64,000 nucleotides of DNA, taken from NCBI RefSeq assembly GCF_000092065.1, contig NC_009366.1, forward strand, positions 440,001-504,000, read 5' to 3'. Shown here piece by piece: positions 28,721 through 38,405 of the stretch. Within the stretch, counting starts at the first letter, position 1; each line of letters starts with the position of its first letter. The stretch is from Ostreococcus lucimarinus CCE9901 (lineage: Eukaryota; Chlorophyta; Mamiellophyceae; Mamiellales; Bathycoccaceae). The position numbers were made by a program, and so were the translations under genes. The notes under the pieces are model-generated. The model did not search any database. It saw only the letters and a program-made list of their open reading frames with translations, and was not told the DNA's origin.

Positions 28721-29569
28721 ATGGGCGGTTGGCACGGCGCGGAGACGCACGGCGGCGGCGGGTTTCGAGAGACGCGAGGGGAGACGCATCAACCCACGGC
28801 GATGCAAGTGGAGTATCGCGAACATCGAGAGACGCATCACCGCGAAGAAGGCTCGCGGGAACGGACGGCGCCGCGAGAACGAGAGCCGGCGGCTTTTCCC
28901 ACAAAGCCGCCGTACGTCGCGTTCGTCGGAAACTTTCCGTTTGAGGCGACGCAGGATGAGGTGTTGAAGGCGTGCGGGGCGACGCCAGAGGCAGTAAACG
29001 TCCGCGCGATGACGGATAGGAGTCAGACGAAAGTTCGAGGGTACTTTGTGGAGTTTCCAGACGCGGACAGTCTTCGCGAAGCGTTGAAGGCAGACGGCTT
29101 CGTCATGGGCGAACGCCCGTTGCGCGTCAACGTCGCGGATGAGCGGAAGTCGATGGACAGAGGACGAAGAAGTTCTACCGATCGCGGGCAACGTCGAAAC
29201 TCGCATCGCGAGGATCAGTGGACGTCTGTGGGCAACGCCGCGCCGGTGCCGAAAATCGTCGAGCCGGCCGCGGAGCGTCCCAAATTGGTGCTCAAACCGC
29301 GAAGCATCGAGAGGGACTCCGGAGAGCCTCCGATCGCCGTCGGTTCTGCGTCTATATTCGGTGGCGCTAAACCAGTGGACACGAGCAAAATTCTCGCCGA
29401 GGTTGAGAAGAAGATTGACGCCGAGTTGCACCGCGAACCGGCAAAGCTTCCGACGCCGAAGCACGAGAAAAAAGTGCACACTCCCGTGCTCAAGATTCAA
29501 GAAGAAGTCGTGACGCGCGTGGAGAACACTAACGTCTTCTCTCTTTTGTCCATCGAGGATGACGAATGA
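28721..29569 (+). CDS. RRM protein, eIF4B/eIF4H-like
   Basis: A 282-residue RNA-binding protein starting at the ATG at 28721. After a Gly/His/Glu/Arg-rich start comes one RRM at residues about 62-142: PYVAFVGNFPFEAT (RNP2 region), VRGYFVEFPDADSLREAL (RNP1 region) and RPLRVNVAD. The phrase order is that of eIF4B/eIF4H, helicase cofactors of eIF4A in translation initiation. The C-terminal half is charged and disordered with IFGGAKPVDTSK, a motif that recurs in plant and yeast eIF4B (IFGxAKPVDT). This makes eIF4B the better label. Confidence 0.8.
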   Translation: MGGWHGAETHGGGGFRETRGETHQPTAMQVEYREHRETHHREEGSRERTAPREREPAAFPTKPPYVAFVGNFPFEATQDEVLKACGATPEAVNVRAMTDRSQTKVRGYFVEFPDADSLREALKADGFVMGERPLRVNVADERKSMDRGRRSSTDRGQRRNSHREDQWTSVGNAAPVPKIVEPAAERPKLVLKPRSIERDSGEPPIAVGSASIFGGAKPVDTSKILAEVEKKIDAELHREPAKLPTPKHEKKVHTPVLKIQEEVVTRVENTNVFSLLSIEDDE

Positions 29570-29642
29570 TGTAACGTATGTCGATTTTCCACGGATTTGT
29601 AACATTTCAACAAGGCAAACAACGCAGCTTCTGTCTATGGCA

Positions 29643-31103
29643 CTATGGCACAATGGCGTTACCAACTCGATCGTACGCCGGCTCTTCGATTTCTTTGCGC
29701 GAAAAGTACGATTGACGTGGCATACACCCTCGCGACTTCTTCAAAAATTCGACAACGTCTTTAGTTCTCGCTAGCTCTCGCAAATATGGTATCGCGTTGA
29801 GCAACTCGTTGTCGTTGGGGTTGTCAATGAAACTCGAAATAGGGAACGCGTTCTGCGGATGAAACGCGTATGAATAAGGTGAGTTATCCACGATGACCGT
29901 TTGCGATAGATCTCGGCCTAAAGACGTCAAATCTTTGACGTAGTTGCCCTGAAACGCGTAACAGTGTCGACGGAACAACCGCCAACGAACCGTCTTCTCG
30001 ACGTCCAGTAAATCCATCACTGGATTCGCGTACTTCGGTAAACTGGCCGTGAACACGACAATTTCCCAGTCTTTCGAAACTTCGCGCATGAACAAATCCA
30101 CCCACGGGCGCTTCAACACGTACACGTCGGTCATCTTGCCGTCGATTTCAACCGGCACGATGAAATCGCTTCTCATCACGGGCTTAAAGCTCGAATGCAC
30201 CAGCGTTTCGTCCAAGTCGAGCACTAAACACGGTTTATACTTGGTTGCCCCATCACGCAGATTGTAAATCTCCTTCGTCGCGTACTTGCCCCAGCGCGAC
30301 GCGTCGCACGCGCAGTCCGGCTCGCCGATGAACGGGTCGCCTTCGTGCAACACGAACCCATCTTCCAAGCACGCCCTCGGCTGCGCCACGCACGGCACGC
30401 ACGACACTGTCGTCGTCTGATGCACCACACTCGCCGCGCTCTCAGCGCACTCGAGCTCGCTCTCCGTCGTCGACTTTGGCGCGACGCAGCATCGCAGATA
30501 CGCCACGAGCGCCCCCCACGTCGTCGTCCGTCGACTCCCTCCCCCATCTCCCTCCATCTCCGCCGCATCGAGCGCCGATTTCACTTCCACCGCATCACCG
30601 CTCGCATCGTCGACGTCGTCCCTCATACCTCCCGTCCCTTTCTCGCTCGACGTCGCCTCGCCGTCCAGCATTCGCGCGATCTGCTCCGCGTCGCTCGCCC
30701 GCCCGCTCCGCCTCCCTCCCCGCCGCCCGAACGCCCCGCCCGCGCGATTTCCCGACGATTCCGAGCTCGACCGTCCGCCTCGTCGCGGGCTGAACGGCTC
30801 CCCTCGCCCCGGCGTCGCGTCATCCGACGACGAAGACGTTTCCGACTCATCATCGGGTGTTCGCGGAGACTTTCTCCCATCGCGCGTCTTCACCGCGTTC
30901 AGCGGCGTTCGCGGCGACGGCGCGGAGTCGTCGTCGTCGACCGCATCGCGCGCCTCCTCCGCGCCGTCCCGCGCGCGCAGGATCGGCTCGCGCGCGTCGT
31001 AACTCGAGTTGGACGCGTGTCTCCGATGGTGATGCGGCCGATGATCTTTCCGACGCCGCCGCTCGCGCGCGCCGGTCTCGCGCGTCGCGTCCGCGCCCGG
31101 CAT
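29643..31103 (-). CDS. SCP/Dullard-type CTD phosphatase-like protein
   Basis: A 486-residue HAD-superfamily phosphatase. A long basic, His/Arg-rich then acidic disordered N-terminus (about 280 residues) precedes an FCP1-homology domain. The nucleophile motif DLDETLVHSSF lies near residue 294, then VYVLKRPWVDLFM, FTASLPKYANPVMDLLD, RRHCYAFQGNYVKDL and the acidic IVDNSPYSYAFHPQNAFPI. This domain layout matches small CTD phosphatases, which dephosphorylate RNA polymerase II or membrane-linked regulators such as lipin. No transmembrane helix is seen, unlike Dullard. It is transcribed divergently from Dus3 with only 98 bp between starts. Confidence 0.88.
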   Translation of the reverse strand: MPGADATRETGARERRRRKDHRPHHHRRHASNSSYDAREPILRARDGAEEARDAVDDDDSAPSPRTPLNAVKTRDGRKSPRTPDDESETSSSSDDATPGRGEPFSPRRGGRSSSESSGNRAGGAFGRRGGRRSGRASDAEQIARMLDGEATSSEKGTGGMRDDVDDASGDAVEVKSALDAAEMEGDGGGSRRTTTWGALVAYLRCCVAPKSTTESELECAESAASVVHQTTTVSCVPCVAQPRACLEDGFVLHEGDPFIGEPDCACDASRWGKYATKEIYNLRDGATKYKPCLVLDLDETLVHSSFKPVMRSDFIVPVEIDGKMTDVYVLKRPWVDLFMREVSKDWEIVVFTASLPKYANPVMDLLDVEKTVRWRLFRRHCYAFQGNYVKDLTSLGRDLSQTVIVDNSPYSYAFHPQNAFPISSFIDNPNDNELLNAIPYLRELARTKDVVEFLKKSRGCMPRQSYFSRKEIEEPAYDRVGNAIVP

Positions 31104-31201
31104 CGCGCGACGCGGCGTCTCGCGCGTCGCGCGCGCGGCGTCGCGCCTCGAGCGCGCGCGCGGGTGATGTCGCGGCGCGATGTGCGACGTCGGGCGTCAT
31201 C

Positions 31202-32554
31202 ATGCGGCGCGTCGGCGCGATCGCGCCGGCGACGACGCGCGTCGCGCTGCGCGCGCTCAAGCGTCGGCGGTGTCTCGCGCCGCGTCGCGCGTCGACGCGC
31301 GCGCGCGGAGACGCGGTCTCGGACGCGCGCGAGGGCGACGATGATTCGGACGCGCGACGGTTACGAAACGGCGGCGGCGACGAAACGTTCCGCGAGCGCG
31401 TCGCGCGCGGACAGCTGTGGCTGGCGCCGCTGACGAAGGGAGGAAACGCGCCGTTCCGACGGTTGTGCGCGAGCGAATTCGGGGCGGAGGTCGTGGTGAG
31501 CGAGATGGCGTTCGCGCGATTTCTCGCGAAGGGGGCGAGGGTGGAACGCGCGCGGGTGCGGCGACACGAGGGCGACGCTGGCGATTGTTTCGGGGCGCAG
31601 ATCGCGACGAACGCCATTGAGGAGGGCGTGAACGCGGCGTTGATCGCGTCGGGGGAGTTTGGCGCGGATTTCGTGGACTTGAATTGCGGATGTCCGATTC
31701 ACGAGACGTGGAAGCGCGGGCTCGGCGCGGCGCTGTTGAAAAAGCCGGCGAAATTGGAGCGGTTGGTGGAGGGGATCGCGAGTCGGATCGACGTGCCGTT
31801 GACGGTGAAGATTCGACTTGGGATCGATTCGTCGTCGCAGGCGCGGAGAATCGCGGAGGGGTTGGAAAATGCGGGGGCGAGCGCCGTCGTCGTGCACGGT
31901 CGGACGAAGGAGCAGCGGTACACCAAGGCGGCGGATTACGACGTGATTCGAGACATCGTTCGGGAACGAAACATTCCAATCATAGGCAACGGCGACGTGT
32001 TGACGTGGTACGATGCGCGCGATCGAATGGAGCACTCTGGAGTGGCTGCGATGATGGTCGGTCGAGGGGCGTTGATCAAGCCGTGGATATTCAAAGAGTA
32101 TCGCGAGCGCAAGTGCTGGAATCCAACCGTGGAACAGCGCGTGGGGGTGTATTACACGCTGCGTAATTACATGCGGGAAGGCTTCGGGGACGACGAACTG
32201 GGTAAGCGACGGTTTGATGAGTTTTTTCCGTGGCATCTAGGCTTTTTTTGTCGATACCGCCCGCTGCCCGAAGACGTCTTCGGCGGCAGGCCGCTCGACG
32301 ATCCGCTCCTCCAATCGCGTCTCGGGTTCGCGGTCGACGGTGAGGTCGAAGACAACTTACCCATTATTGAGCGTCTGTTGCGATGCGAGAGCGAAGACGC
32401 GCATCTCGCCATTTCAGAAGTTTTGTGGAGCGCCGACTCAGTCGGAGACGCCATGGATAAATTGGAAACCATCGCAAAGGCGTCGCTCGAAGGTTGGCGC
32501 GCGCAAGTCGCCGCCGGCGATCGCGGTGCGCACACGGACACGATTCGCGGCTAG
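31202..32554 (+). CDS. tRNA-dihydrouridine synthase, Dus3-like
   Basis: A 450-residue FMN enzyme that reduces uridine in tRNA. The TIM-barrel signature reads LWLAPLTKGGNAPFRRLC at the start, DLNCGCPIHETWKRGLGAALL with the catalytic Cys in the CGCP turn, VKIRLGI, VVVHGRTKEQRY, PIIGNGDVLTW and MMVGRGALIKPWIFKE. The C-terminal helical domain FFPWHLGFFCRYRPLP follows the Dus3 pattern (U47 modification). The CCCH fingers usual at the N-terminus of Dus3 are missing. Instead there is an Arg/Ala-rich start of about 40 residues, possibly organelle-targeting. The frame is open to 30857, but ATG 31202 is preferred. Confidence 0.9.
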   Translation: MRRVGAIAPATTRVALRALKRRRCLAPRRASTRARGDAVSDAREGDDDSDARRLRNGGGDETFRERVARGQLWLAPLTKGGNAPFRRLCASEFGAEVVVSEMAFARFLAKGARVERARVRRHEGDAGDCFGAQIATNAIEEGVNAALIASGEFGADFVDLNCGCPIHETWKRGLGAALLKKPAKLERLVEGIASRIDVPLTVKIRLGIDSSSQARRIAEGLENAGASAVVVHGRTKEQRYTKAADYDVIRDIVRERNIPIIGNGDVLTWYDARDRMEHSGVAAMMVGRGALIKPWIFKEYRERKCWNPTVEQRVGVYYTLRNYMREGFGDDELGKRRFDEFFPWHLGFFCRYRPLPEDVFGGRPLDDPLLQSRLGFAVDGEVEDNLPIIERLLRCESEDAHLAISEVLWSADSVGDAMDKLETIAKASLEGWRAQVAAGDRGAHTDTIRG

Positions 32555-32614
32555 TCGGTTTCCTTTTTGTACTATTAAAACTATAAAGCTATATTCTGCT
32601 AATTCTGTGCTCAT

Positions 32615-34981
32615 CTAAGAAAGGTGCATCGTGATCTCGGGCGCCAACTTTCGAGAAAGCGCCGGCAACGCCTCCCGCCAACCCCCTTCGACGGCGAGTC
32701 GATCGACCATCGCTTGATCGAGCAGGGACTGCGTGTTCTCATCATGGCTGAACGGTTGGGACATAGAGCGCATGAACGTCCGCGCGACTTGCATGGCCAT
32801 GTCCGTGGACAAGTTCAGTACCTCTTCGCGCAAGTGCGTGGTGATCCATCCCGGCAGCTTTCCGCGCTTGTCCTGCGAGTTGTATCGTTTGTCCGCAAAA
32901 ACCATGAGACCGTAATCTTTTTTCGAGCGGATGACTCGCCCGACGCACTGCGCCGCTTGCCTCACCGCATCAAACGCTAAAAAGTCGCTCTCTTTGATTT
33001 GGAACGTCTCTCGCAAATACTCGAGTCGCGCGCGCAAGATGCGCGAGAGCGTGTACTGATACGGTACGCCGTACATGACGACGGCGCGGCCGTAGTGCCG
33101 ATCGAAATCGATCCCTTCCGCAACTTTTCCGCGCGCGACAGAGAGGAAAATCGCGCCCCGGCCGCAGTTACACGCGCGTCGGTAATTGTCGAGCGCCAAA
33201 GACGTCTCAACCACGTCGGTGGTTTCGATGAAGACGAGTTTGTGTTGCATGATTTCTCGCAAAATTCCCGTCTCGTGCCACTTGCTCACGATGTTTTCCA
33301 TGTAAGAATACGATACGAAAAAAGCGACAATGCCGTCGGGAACGGTTTGCGCGAGACCAATCAAGATTCGCCCGTAATTTTGAATCACGTTCGGATCGTC
33401 GCGCATGTCAAACTTCGTCGACACGGCTTGCTGATCCGCCCCACGAGTGATCACCATCGGACACAAGCAATCGCGCGTAAGCGTCATTGCTAAACTCCGT
33501 ACGCTCACAGGATTGAACCCAAGAAGTTTTGGGTACAAATCAATCGGACTCAACGTTCCAGACGTGATGAACACGGACTGGAAACGCTCAAACACGGGCT
33601 TGATGGCGAGCGACGCGTCCAAGCACGCGAGTTGCAACACTGGATCCGGAATGTTTGGATAACGCTCATCGTAAGGCTCGAGAATCAGCGCAAAGCCGTT
33701 TGAGTACGTCCCAACCAACGCGGCAAAGTTTGCCACCAAAGATAGCGCGTTGAATTCGTCCATGTCCACGACTTCGAGCGTCTTCAACAGGCTCGTCAAG
33801 CGGTCGTAGCAAAACTTCAACGTCTTCCCGTCTATTCCCGCGTTCGCGGCGCAGTGCTGCAAAAACGCCGTCGGTGTTTCTTGTTCCACCTGCGTCGATC
33901 GTAATCGCATATTGAGGTACTCAACGAATCGTTTCAACACCGCGACGAAGTGCTCGGCCCGTCGAATGTTCCCCGGCACGGCTTCGCGCAAAATATCATC
34001 CGGAATAATCGGGTTCATCAACACGTCTTCGCCACCGCCTCGCGCTAACACGCCTTGCTGCGCCAGCCCGTTCACCAAGCGCTCGTACTCTTGACGAAGC
34101 CGCCGCTCGTCGGTTTGTTTCGCCCTGTCTATGCGCGTGTTCAACGACGTAATCGACCGCCCCGCGTTTTCCAACGTCTGCTGGCGAAGATTCACACTCA
34201 ACGCCTCGATGCACACGTTATCGATGTTGTGCGCTTCGTCGAACACTACGATACACTCCTTTTCCAACGAACTCGACACCAAGCTTGCCACCTTCGGGTC
34301 GAGCATATACTGATAGTTGTACACCACGACGTTGGCGAACGAAATCATATTCCTCGCCAAAAAATACGGACACCACTTCTTCGTTCGCCCGAACGCGCGC
34401 AAATCGTGCAAGGTGTACACCCCCGGAGGCAACACCGCCTTCTCTCCCGCGCTCTCAAAATCCTCAAAAAATTCGCAACAGTTCCCTTCGCCCCCGTCCT
34501 CCACGTTTTCGTTTTCGCTCGCCCCTCGCGCCTCCCGTTCCAACCGTTTCTCTCGCACCCAGCTCGCCGTCAACCGTCGGCACTTCCCATCCACGCTCTC
34601 CCTCGACCCCTCGTCCACGACTCGCGGATTCACGCACATGTTCTTCCTCGACGACAGCCCGAGCGCCAGCATCGCCGCGACGTCCTCGCCCGCTCGCGCC
34701 GCTATGAATCGTTCCAACGTCCGGCACTCCGCCAGCACCTTCTCCATCTCCGGCACCGTGCGCGTGCAGTATATCAGTTTCCCACACTCCGGGTGCGCGA
34801 TCTGATAGCTCACGCACAGCGACAGCACGGTGATCGTCTTCCCCGTCCCCGTGGGCATCTCGATCGCGCCGTGCCCGCGCGCGTCGAGCGAGCGCTTGAA
34901 CTCGGTCATCATCGCCAGCTGCTCGGGGTATATCTGGGGATACGGGAAGAACACGCGCAGGCCCTCGAGGTTGAAGTCCAT
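32615..34981 (-). CDS. XPD: DNA helicase XPD/ERCC2 (TFIIH subunit)
   Basis: A 788-residue 5'-3' superfamily 2 helicase of TFIIH, acting in nucleotide-excision repair and transcription initiation. Seen: the N-terminal FFPYPQIYPEQ, Walker A MPTGTGKT near residue 43, four candidate iron-sulfur cysteines in the stretch after NMCVNPRV (DGKC, NCC, KWCPYF), the DEAH box VVFDEAHNID near residue 240, and motifs V/VI near the end (GRAVVMYGVPYQYT, DAVRQAAQCVGRVIRSKKDYG). The length is close to human XPD (760). It is convergent with Dus3 (60 bp between stops). Confidence 0.97.
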   Translation of the reverse strand: MDFNLEGLRVFFPYPQIYPEQLAMMTEFKRSLDARGHGAIEMPTGTGKTITVLSLCVSYQIAHPECGKLIYCTRTVPEMEKVLAECRTLERFIAARAGEDVAAMLALGLSSRKNMCVNPRVVDEGSRESVDGKCRRLTASWVREKRLEREARGASENENVEDGGEGNCCEFFEDFESAGEKAVLPPGVYTLHDLRAFGRTKKWCPYFLARNMISFANVVVYNYQYMLDPKVASLVSSSLEKECIVVFDEAHNIDNVCIEALSVNLRQQTLENAGRSITSLNTRIDRAKQTDERRLRQEYERLVNGLAQQGVLARGGGEDVLMNPIIPDDILREAVPGNIRRAEHFVAVLKRFVEYLNMRLRSTQVEQETPTAFLQHCAANAGIDGKTLKFCYDRLTSLLKTLEVVDMDEFNALSLVANFAALVGTYSNGFALILEPYDERYPNIPDPVLQLACLDASLAIKPVFERFQSVFITSGTLSPIDLYPKLLGFNPVSVRSLAMTLTRDCLCPMVITRGADQQAVSTKFDMRDDPNVIQNYGRILIGLAQTVPDGIVAFFVSYSYMENIVSKWHETGILREIMQHKLVFIETTDVVETSLALDNYRRACNCGRGAIFLSVARGKVAEGIDFDRHYGRAVVMYGVPYQYTLSRILRARLEYLRETFQIKESDFLAFDAVRQAAQCVGRVIRSKKDYGLMVFADKRYNSQDKRGKLPGWITTHLREEVLNLSTDMAMQVARTFMRSMSQPFSHDENTQSLLDQAMVDRLAVEGGWREALPALSRKLAPEITMHLS

Positions 34982-35349
34982 GACGGCGCGAGCGCGCGCG
35001 CGGGCGTCGAGGAATGACGCGGAATTCGCCCAGAAGCGAGAAGCGCCGGCGACACTTCGACACGCGCGACGCGCGCGATCGTCGACGCGCGGTCGCGTCG
35101 ACGCGCGACGACGCGCTCGGGACGCGCGACGATCGCGCGCGCGCGCGAACGCGCGACGCGAGCGAACGACGCGGCGGCGTGCGCGTTTGAGAGATGCGTT
35201 TGACTGCGCAACTGTCGGGACATTCGGTGTCGCGCGCGCGCGCGAAATGCGGCGCGCGTGATGCGCGCGAGCGCGCGAGCGCGCGGTGCGTCGGCGCGGG
35301 AAGCGGGAGCGCGCGTCTTGGACGCGGGCGAGGCGCTCGATCGACGTCG

Positions 35350-36693
35350 ATGGTCGTCGAGGCGCGAGGGAAGGCGACGGGGCGCGAGGGCGACGCGCCT
35401 CGGACGCGCGAACGAGCGCGGAAGGGCTCGCGGATGGTCATCGCGCGCGCCGCGGGCGAAGGCGTGAAGGTGGAGTCGGTGAAAAAACCGCGATTGCCCG
35501 CGCTGGACAGCGTGCGGTTCTTTTTGATCACGTACATCTCGGTCGGGCACTTTATCGCGTGCGCGACGAAGAACGCGCTCGCGCTCGCGGCGTTTTCGCA
35601 AGTCAACGTCGTCGTCGGAGCGTTTTTCGTGCTCAGTGGGTACGTCGCGGCGTACACGACGACGGAGCTGGGCAAGTACGAAGCGCAGACGGGGCGATTA
35701 CGCCCGACTCCAAAGTATTTCGTCAGTCGCGTGATGGGGTTTTATCCGCTGTACTTTGTCGTCAACTGCGTCTTCGCGCCGATGTTTTTTTATGCGGATT
35801 CGTTTTACAACGGGCCGTTGACGGCCGCTGTGCACGGTTTCATGACGTTTACTCTCACCCAAGCGTGGTTCCCCATGCACGCCGAGCTTTGGAACGCGCC
35901 GACGTGGTTTTTGAGCGCGTTCACGTTTGCCTTGGCGGCGATGCCGTTCGCGTTGCCGAGCGTGGCGCGCTTCAAGCGCGAGCACTTGCATTCGGTGTTC
36001 AAGGTGCTGATAATCGTGTCTCTCTTGGCGAAGATCGCGTACTCCTACGATCTCAACGCATGGGGCTTCATGGAAGGCATGATGTCCGCGAAGACGCACC
36101 CAAACTGGCTGTACTTTAACTCGGTGCGATTTTCACCCTTCAACGCTTTGATCGACGTCTTACTCGGCGCCGTCGCCGCGCGAACCGTCATGGTGGACAG
36201 CGCCGAGGGCGAGTCCGTGCCGAAGCAAAACAAACTTTTGGCGTGCTCGGCGACGCCGTTGGTGGCCATGGTGGCGTTTCTAGCCGCTCGCGCGCTCGGC
36301 GTCGTCGCAGTCAACGACGCGTTATCGAGGACAATTTTCACCGTTTTGTTCTCCGCGTTCGCCGTCAACGTACACCGAGAGACGGTGCGCGAGGGCGGTG
36401 AGGGGTCTTTGGTCTCGAAGATTCTTTCGCTAAAACCTTTGGTGTACCTCGGAACGATTTCGTTCCCGATTTACATCTTACACGGTCCCATCGGTCAGGT
36501 GTTTTACAAGCGCGTCGTGGCGACGAAACTCTTCGGCAAGGTTTTCACCCAGTACCCGCAATTTTTCCCAATCTACCTCCTCATCGTTCTCGTCGCCGCC
36601 ATGCTGACGCACGAGTTTTTCATTAAGAATAAAAAAGTGCAAGAGCTCAGTAAAGCGGTGAGCGACAAAGCCACGGCGGCGTTGACGGATTAA
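35350..36693 (+). CDS. Acyltransferase-3 (OafA-like) membrane protein
   Basis: A 447-residue protein with about ten hydrophobic segments. The acyltransferase-3 signature is present: PALDSVRFFLITYISVGHF at the start, VVVGAFFVLSGYVAAYTT, an R..GFYPLYFV segment, and ISFPIYILHGPIGQVFY near the end. Such enzymes move acyl groups across or onto membranes (sugars, lipids, peptides). The substrate cannot be told. The frame is open to 35194. The start at 35350 is a compromise between that and an inner ATG at 35434, because the segment between them is Arg-rich and unstructured and could be a plastid transit peptide. Confidence 0.8.
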   Translation: MVVEARGKATGREGDAPRTRERARKGSRMVIARAAGEGVKVESVKKPRLPALDSVRFFLITYISVGHFIACATKNALALAAFSQVNVVVGAFFVLSGYVAAYTTTELGKYEAQTGRLRPTPKYFVSRVMGFYPLYFVVNCVFAPMFFYADSFYNGPLTAAVHGFMTFTLTQAWFPMHAELWNAPTWFLSAFTFALAAMPFALPSVARFKREHLHSVFKVLIIVSLLAKIAYSYDLNAWGFMEGMMSAKTHPNWLYFNSVRFSPFNALIDVLLGAVAARTVMVDSAEGESVPKQNKLLACSATPLVAMVAFLAARALGVVAVNDALSRTIFTVLFSAFAVNVHRETVREGGEGSLVSKILSLKPLVYLGTISFPIYILHGPIGQVFYKRVVATKLFGKVFTQYPQFFPIYLLIVLVAAMLTHEFFIKNKKVQELSKAVSDKATAALTD

Positions 36694-36894
36694 CGGCGAA
36701 AATCGTGTAAAACAATTTATCGAGACGACTTTTGTCTTTCATAAAAACGCTATCACCTCTTTTTTATATGCCTAGAGTGTTTCTTATCGGTTTCAAGCGA
36801 ACGCGATCTAACGCGAACGCTCCCCCGGGTCTCACGACGCCCTCAAAGAGCGCGCTGACCAGCACCCACGTCAACTTCGTCGCGAGGACGAAAT

Positions 36895-37566
36895 TTATTC
36901 TTCCTCGTTGTCGTCCGCGATGTTGAAGTATCTCAACTCGTACACGTTGCGTTCCTTGTTGGACGCAATCACGCGCAACCAATCACGAACGTTGTGCTTC
37001 TTGAGGTACTTCTTCGTGAGGTACTTCATGTAGCGCTTGCTCATCGCGACTTCGCTCGTCACCGTCACCTTCGTCTTGTCGCTCGACACGCTCACCGCCT
37101 CGCCGAGCGCGCCCGCCTTACCACCAACCTTGATACGATCGGTGAGGAACGCGGTGAACGAACCAATCTCCATAATCTTGTCCTCGACCTATTCGCATCA
37201 AAGAATATCGCATCGTCAGTCATCGTCCCTCGTCGTCGTCTCGAGTCGCGCGTTCGCCGCTCGCCCTGTATTTTAGGGTTTCACACGCACCGGCTTCGCG
37301 CAGTCGATGACAAAGGTGGAAACCTTCTTCTTCGTGTCTACGCCCGCGAAAACATCCCACGCATCGTCAGTCGTCTCTCCAACTCGCTTCACTCGCGCGC
37401 ATCCGCGTTCCCACGACGCGCGGCGGCGACGACGATCCATCCCGCCGATCGACCCATCGCGCGTCGGTCGCGCCCGCGCGCCGTTTCTCGACGCCGCGCC
37501 GCGCCGTCGTCGCGTTCGACGCGCCGTCGTCGCGGCGAGAATATCGTTCGCACCTTTCGGGGCCAT
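36895..37566 (-). CDS. RPL22: Ribosomal protein eL22 (three exons, 13-nt first coding exon)
   Basis: A cytosolic 60S protein of 117 residues. The largest exon alone gives only 92 residues. I join exon 1 at 37566-37554 (13 nt, ATG GCC CCG AAA G), exon 2 at 37337-37291 (47 nt) and exon 3 at 37188-36895. This gives [20 protein letters not shown] followed by [15 protein letters not shown], as in other L22 proteins. Intron 1 (37553-37338, 216 nt) and intron 2 (37290-37189, 102 nt) start GTGCG, end TAG, and both have ACTGACGATGCG upstream of the 3' site. [24 protein letters not shown] is the family signature. The tail is acidic. Confidence 0.95.
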
Positions 37567-37743
37567 GATGTCGTCGACGGGCGCTGTCGCGCGCTTCAAA
37601 GAGGCGTCGCGCGACGGCGCGGTCGCCGCGGTCGATGCGTCTGTCGTCCGTGTGTGACTCGAGACCGCACCGGACCAATCAACCACCGCGCGCGCCTCGG
37701 CGCCGCGCGCGTTCCCTCACACGACGACGCCGACGCGCGCGCG
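37567..37743. promoter_or_regulatory. Shared bidirectional promoter of eL22 and DPY-30
   Basis: Only 177 bp separate the two divergent start codons, so both promoters and 5' UTRs must fit here. A segment around 37645-37690 is slightly less GC-rich. No TATA box or other known element is seen. Confidence 0.5.
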
Positions 37744-38062
37744 ATGGACGCGGCGACGGACGCGGACGCGGGTGCGATCGATCGACGCGACGCGCGCGCG
37801 CGGGCGAACGCGCGAACGCGCGAACGAACGACTGACGGCTGACACGTCGTCGACGACAGAGCGCCCGCCGCCGAGCCAAGACGCGCAGGACGCGCGCGAT
37901 GAGGCCTCGGCGAAGGTGTACCTCGAAACTCACGTCACGAGCGTCCTGCACGACGCCCTGGTGGCGCTCAACGCCGCGCGCCCGGCGGACCCGCTCGCGT
38001 GGCTCGGCGAGTACCTCTTAAAAGAATCCGCCGCGCGAAAGGCGAAAGCCGACGCCGCGTGA
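37744..38062 (+). CDS. DPY30: DPY-30-domain protein (two exons)
   Basis: A 76-residue nuclear protein, subunit of Set1/COMPASS-type H3K4 methyltransferase complexes and of some cilia and dynein complexes. Exon 1 is 37744-37771 (28 nt), the intron is 37772-37859 (88 nt, GTGCGA...ACAG, ACTGAC 24 nt before the end), and exon 2 is 37860-38062. The split codon is G|AG. The Dpy-30 motif reads KVYLETHVTSVLHDALVALN then RPADPLAWLGEYLL, which is the dimerising helix pair. Without splicing the domain lacks an ATG in frame, which supports the intron. Confidence 0.9.
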
Positions 38063-38304
38063 GCGCGCGTAGTGAGTGTAACGCACATCGCATCGAATTG
38101 AATGGCAAAATGGAAAAATGGAAACCTGTCCACGACGGGGCGTCCATACTACCGGGACGGGGCGTCCCGCATGCGCGGCGAAAAAAAGTGCGCTCGGACT
38201 CGCGAGCGCGCGCGAGCGTCGTCAGCGCGCGGACGTACCGCTTCGGCGCGATGTCAACGACAACCGTTCGCCCAAAAAAAAGATGCGTTTAGATGTCCAC
38301 TAGA

Positions 38305-38405
38305 TGTCCACGACGGGGCTCGAACCCGCGGCCTTTTGATGACTCGCGCGTCGCTCGCGCGCTTCGCGTAGAAGTCAAACTATCTTCCAACTGATATACG
38401 TGGAC
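38305..38405 (-). tRNA. tRNA-Arg(UCU) with a 28-nt intron
   Basis: The minus strand folds into a full cloverleaf. The acceptor is GTCCACG/CGTGGAC (7 bp) with discriminator A. The D-arm is TATC-AGTTGGAA-GATA. The anticodon stem TTTGA/TCAAA has loop C-T-TCT-A then A after intron removal. The T-arm is GCGGG-TTCGAGC-CCCGT. The intron lies at the canonical site after position 37 and is 28 nt, leaving a 73-nt mature tRNA. Anticodon UCU decodes AGA/AGG, rare Arg codons in this GC-rich genome. Internal box B (GGTTCGAGCC) is good; box A is weaker. Confidence 0.9.

Noticed and set aside
28265-29665. 466-codon minus-strand frame over the eIF4B-like gene
   Set aside because: It overlaps the RRM gene antisense and has no recognisable domain, only Arg/Ser-rich text.
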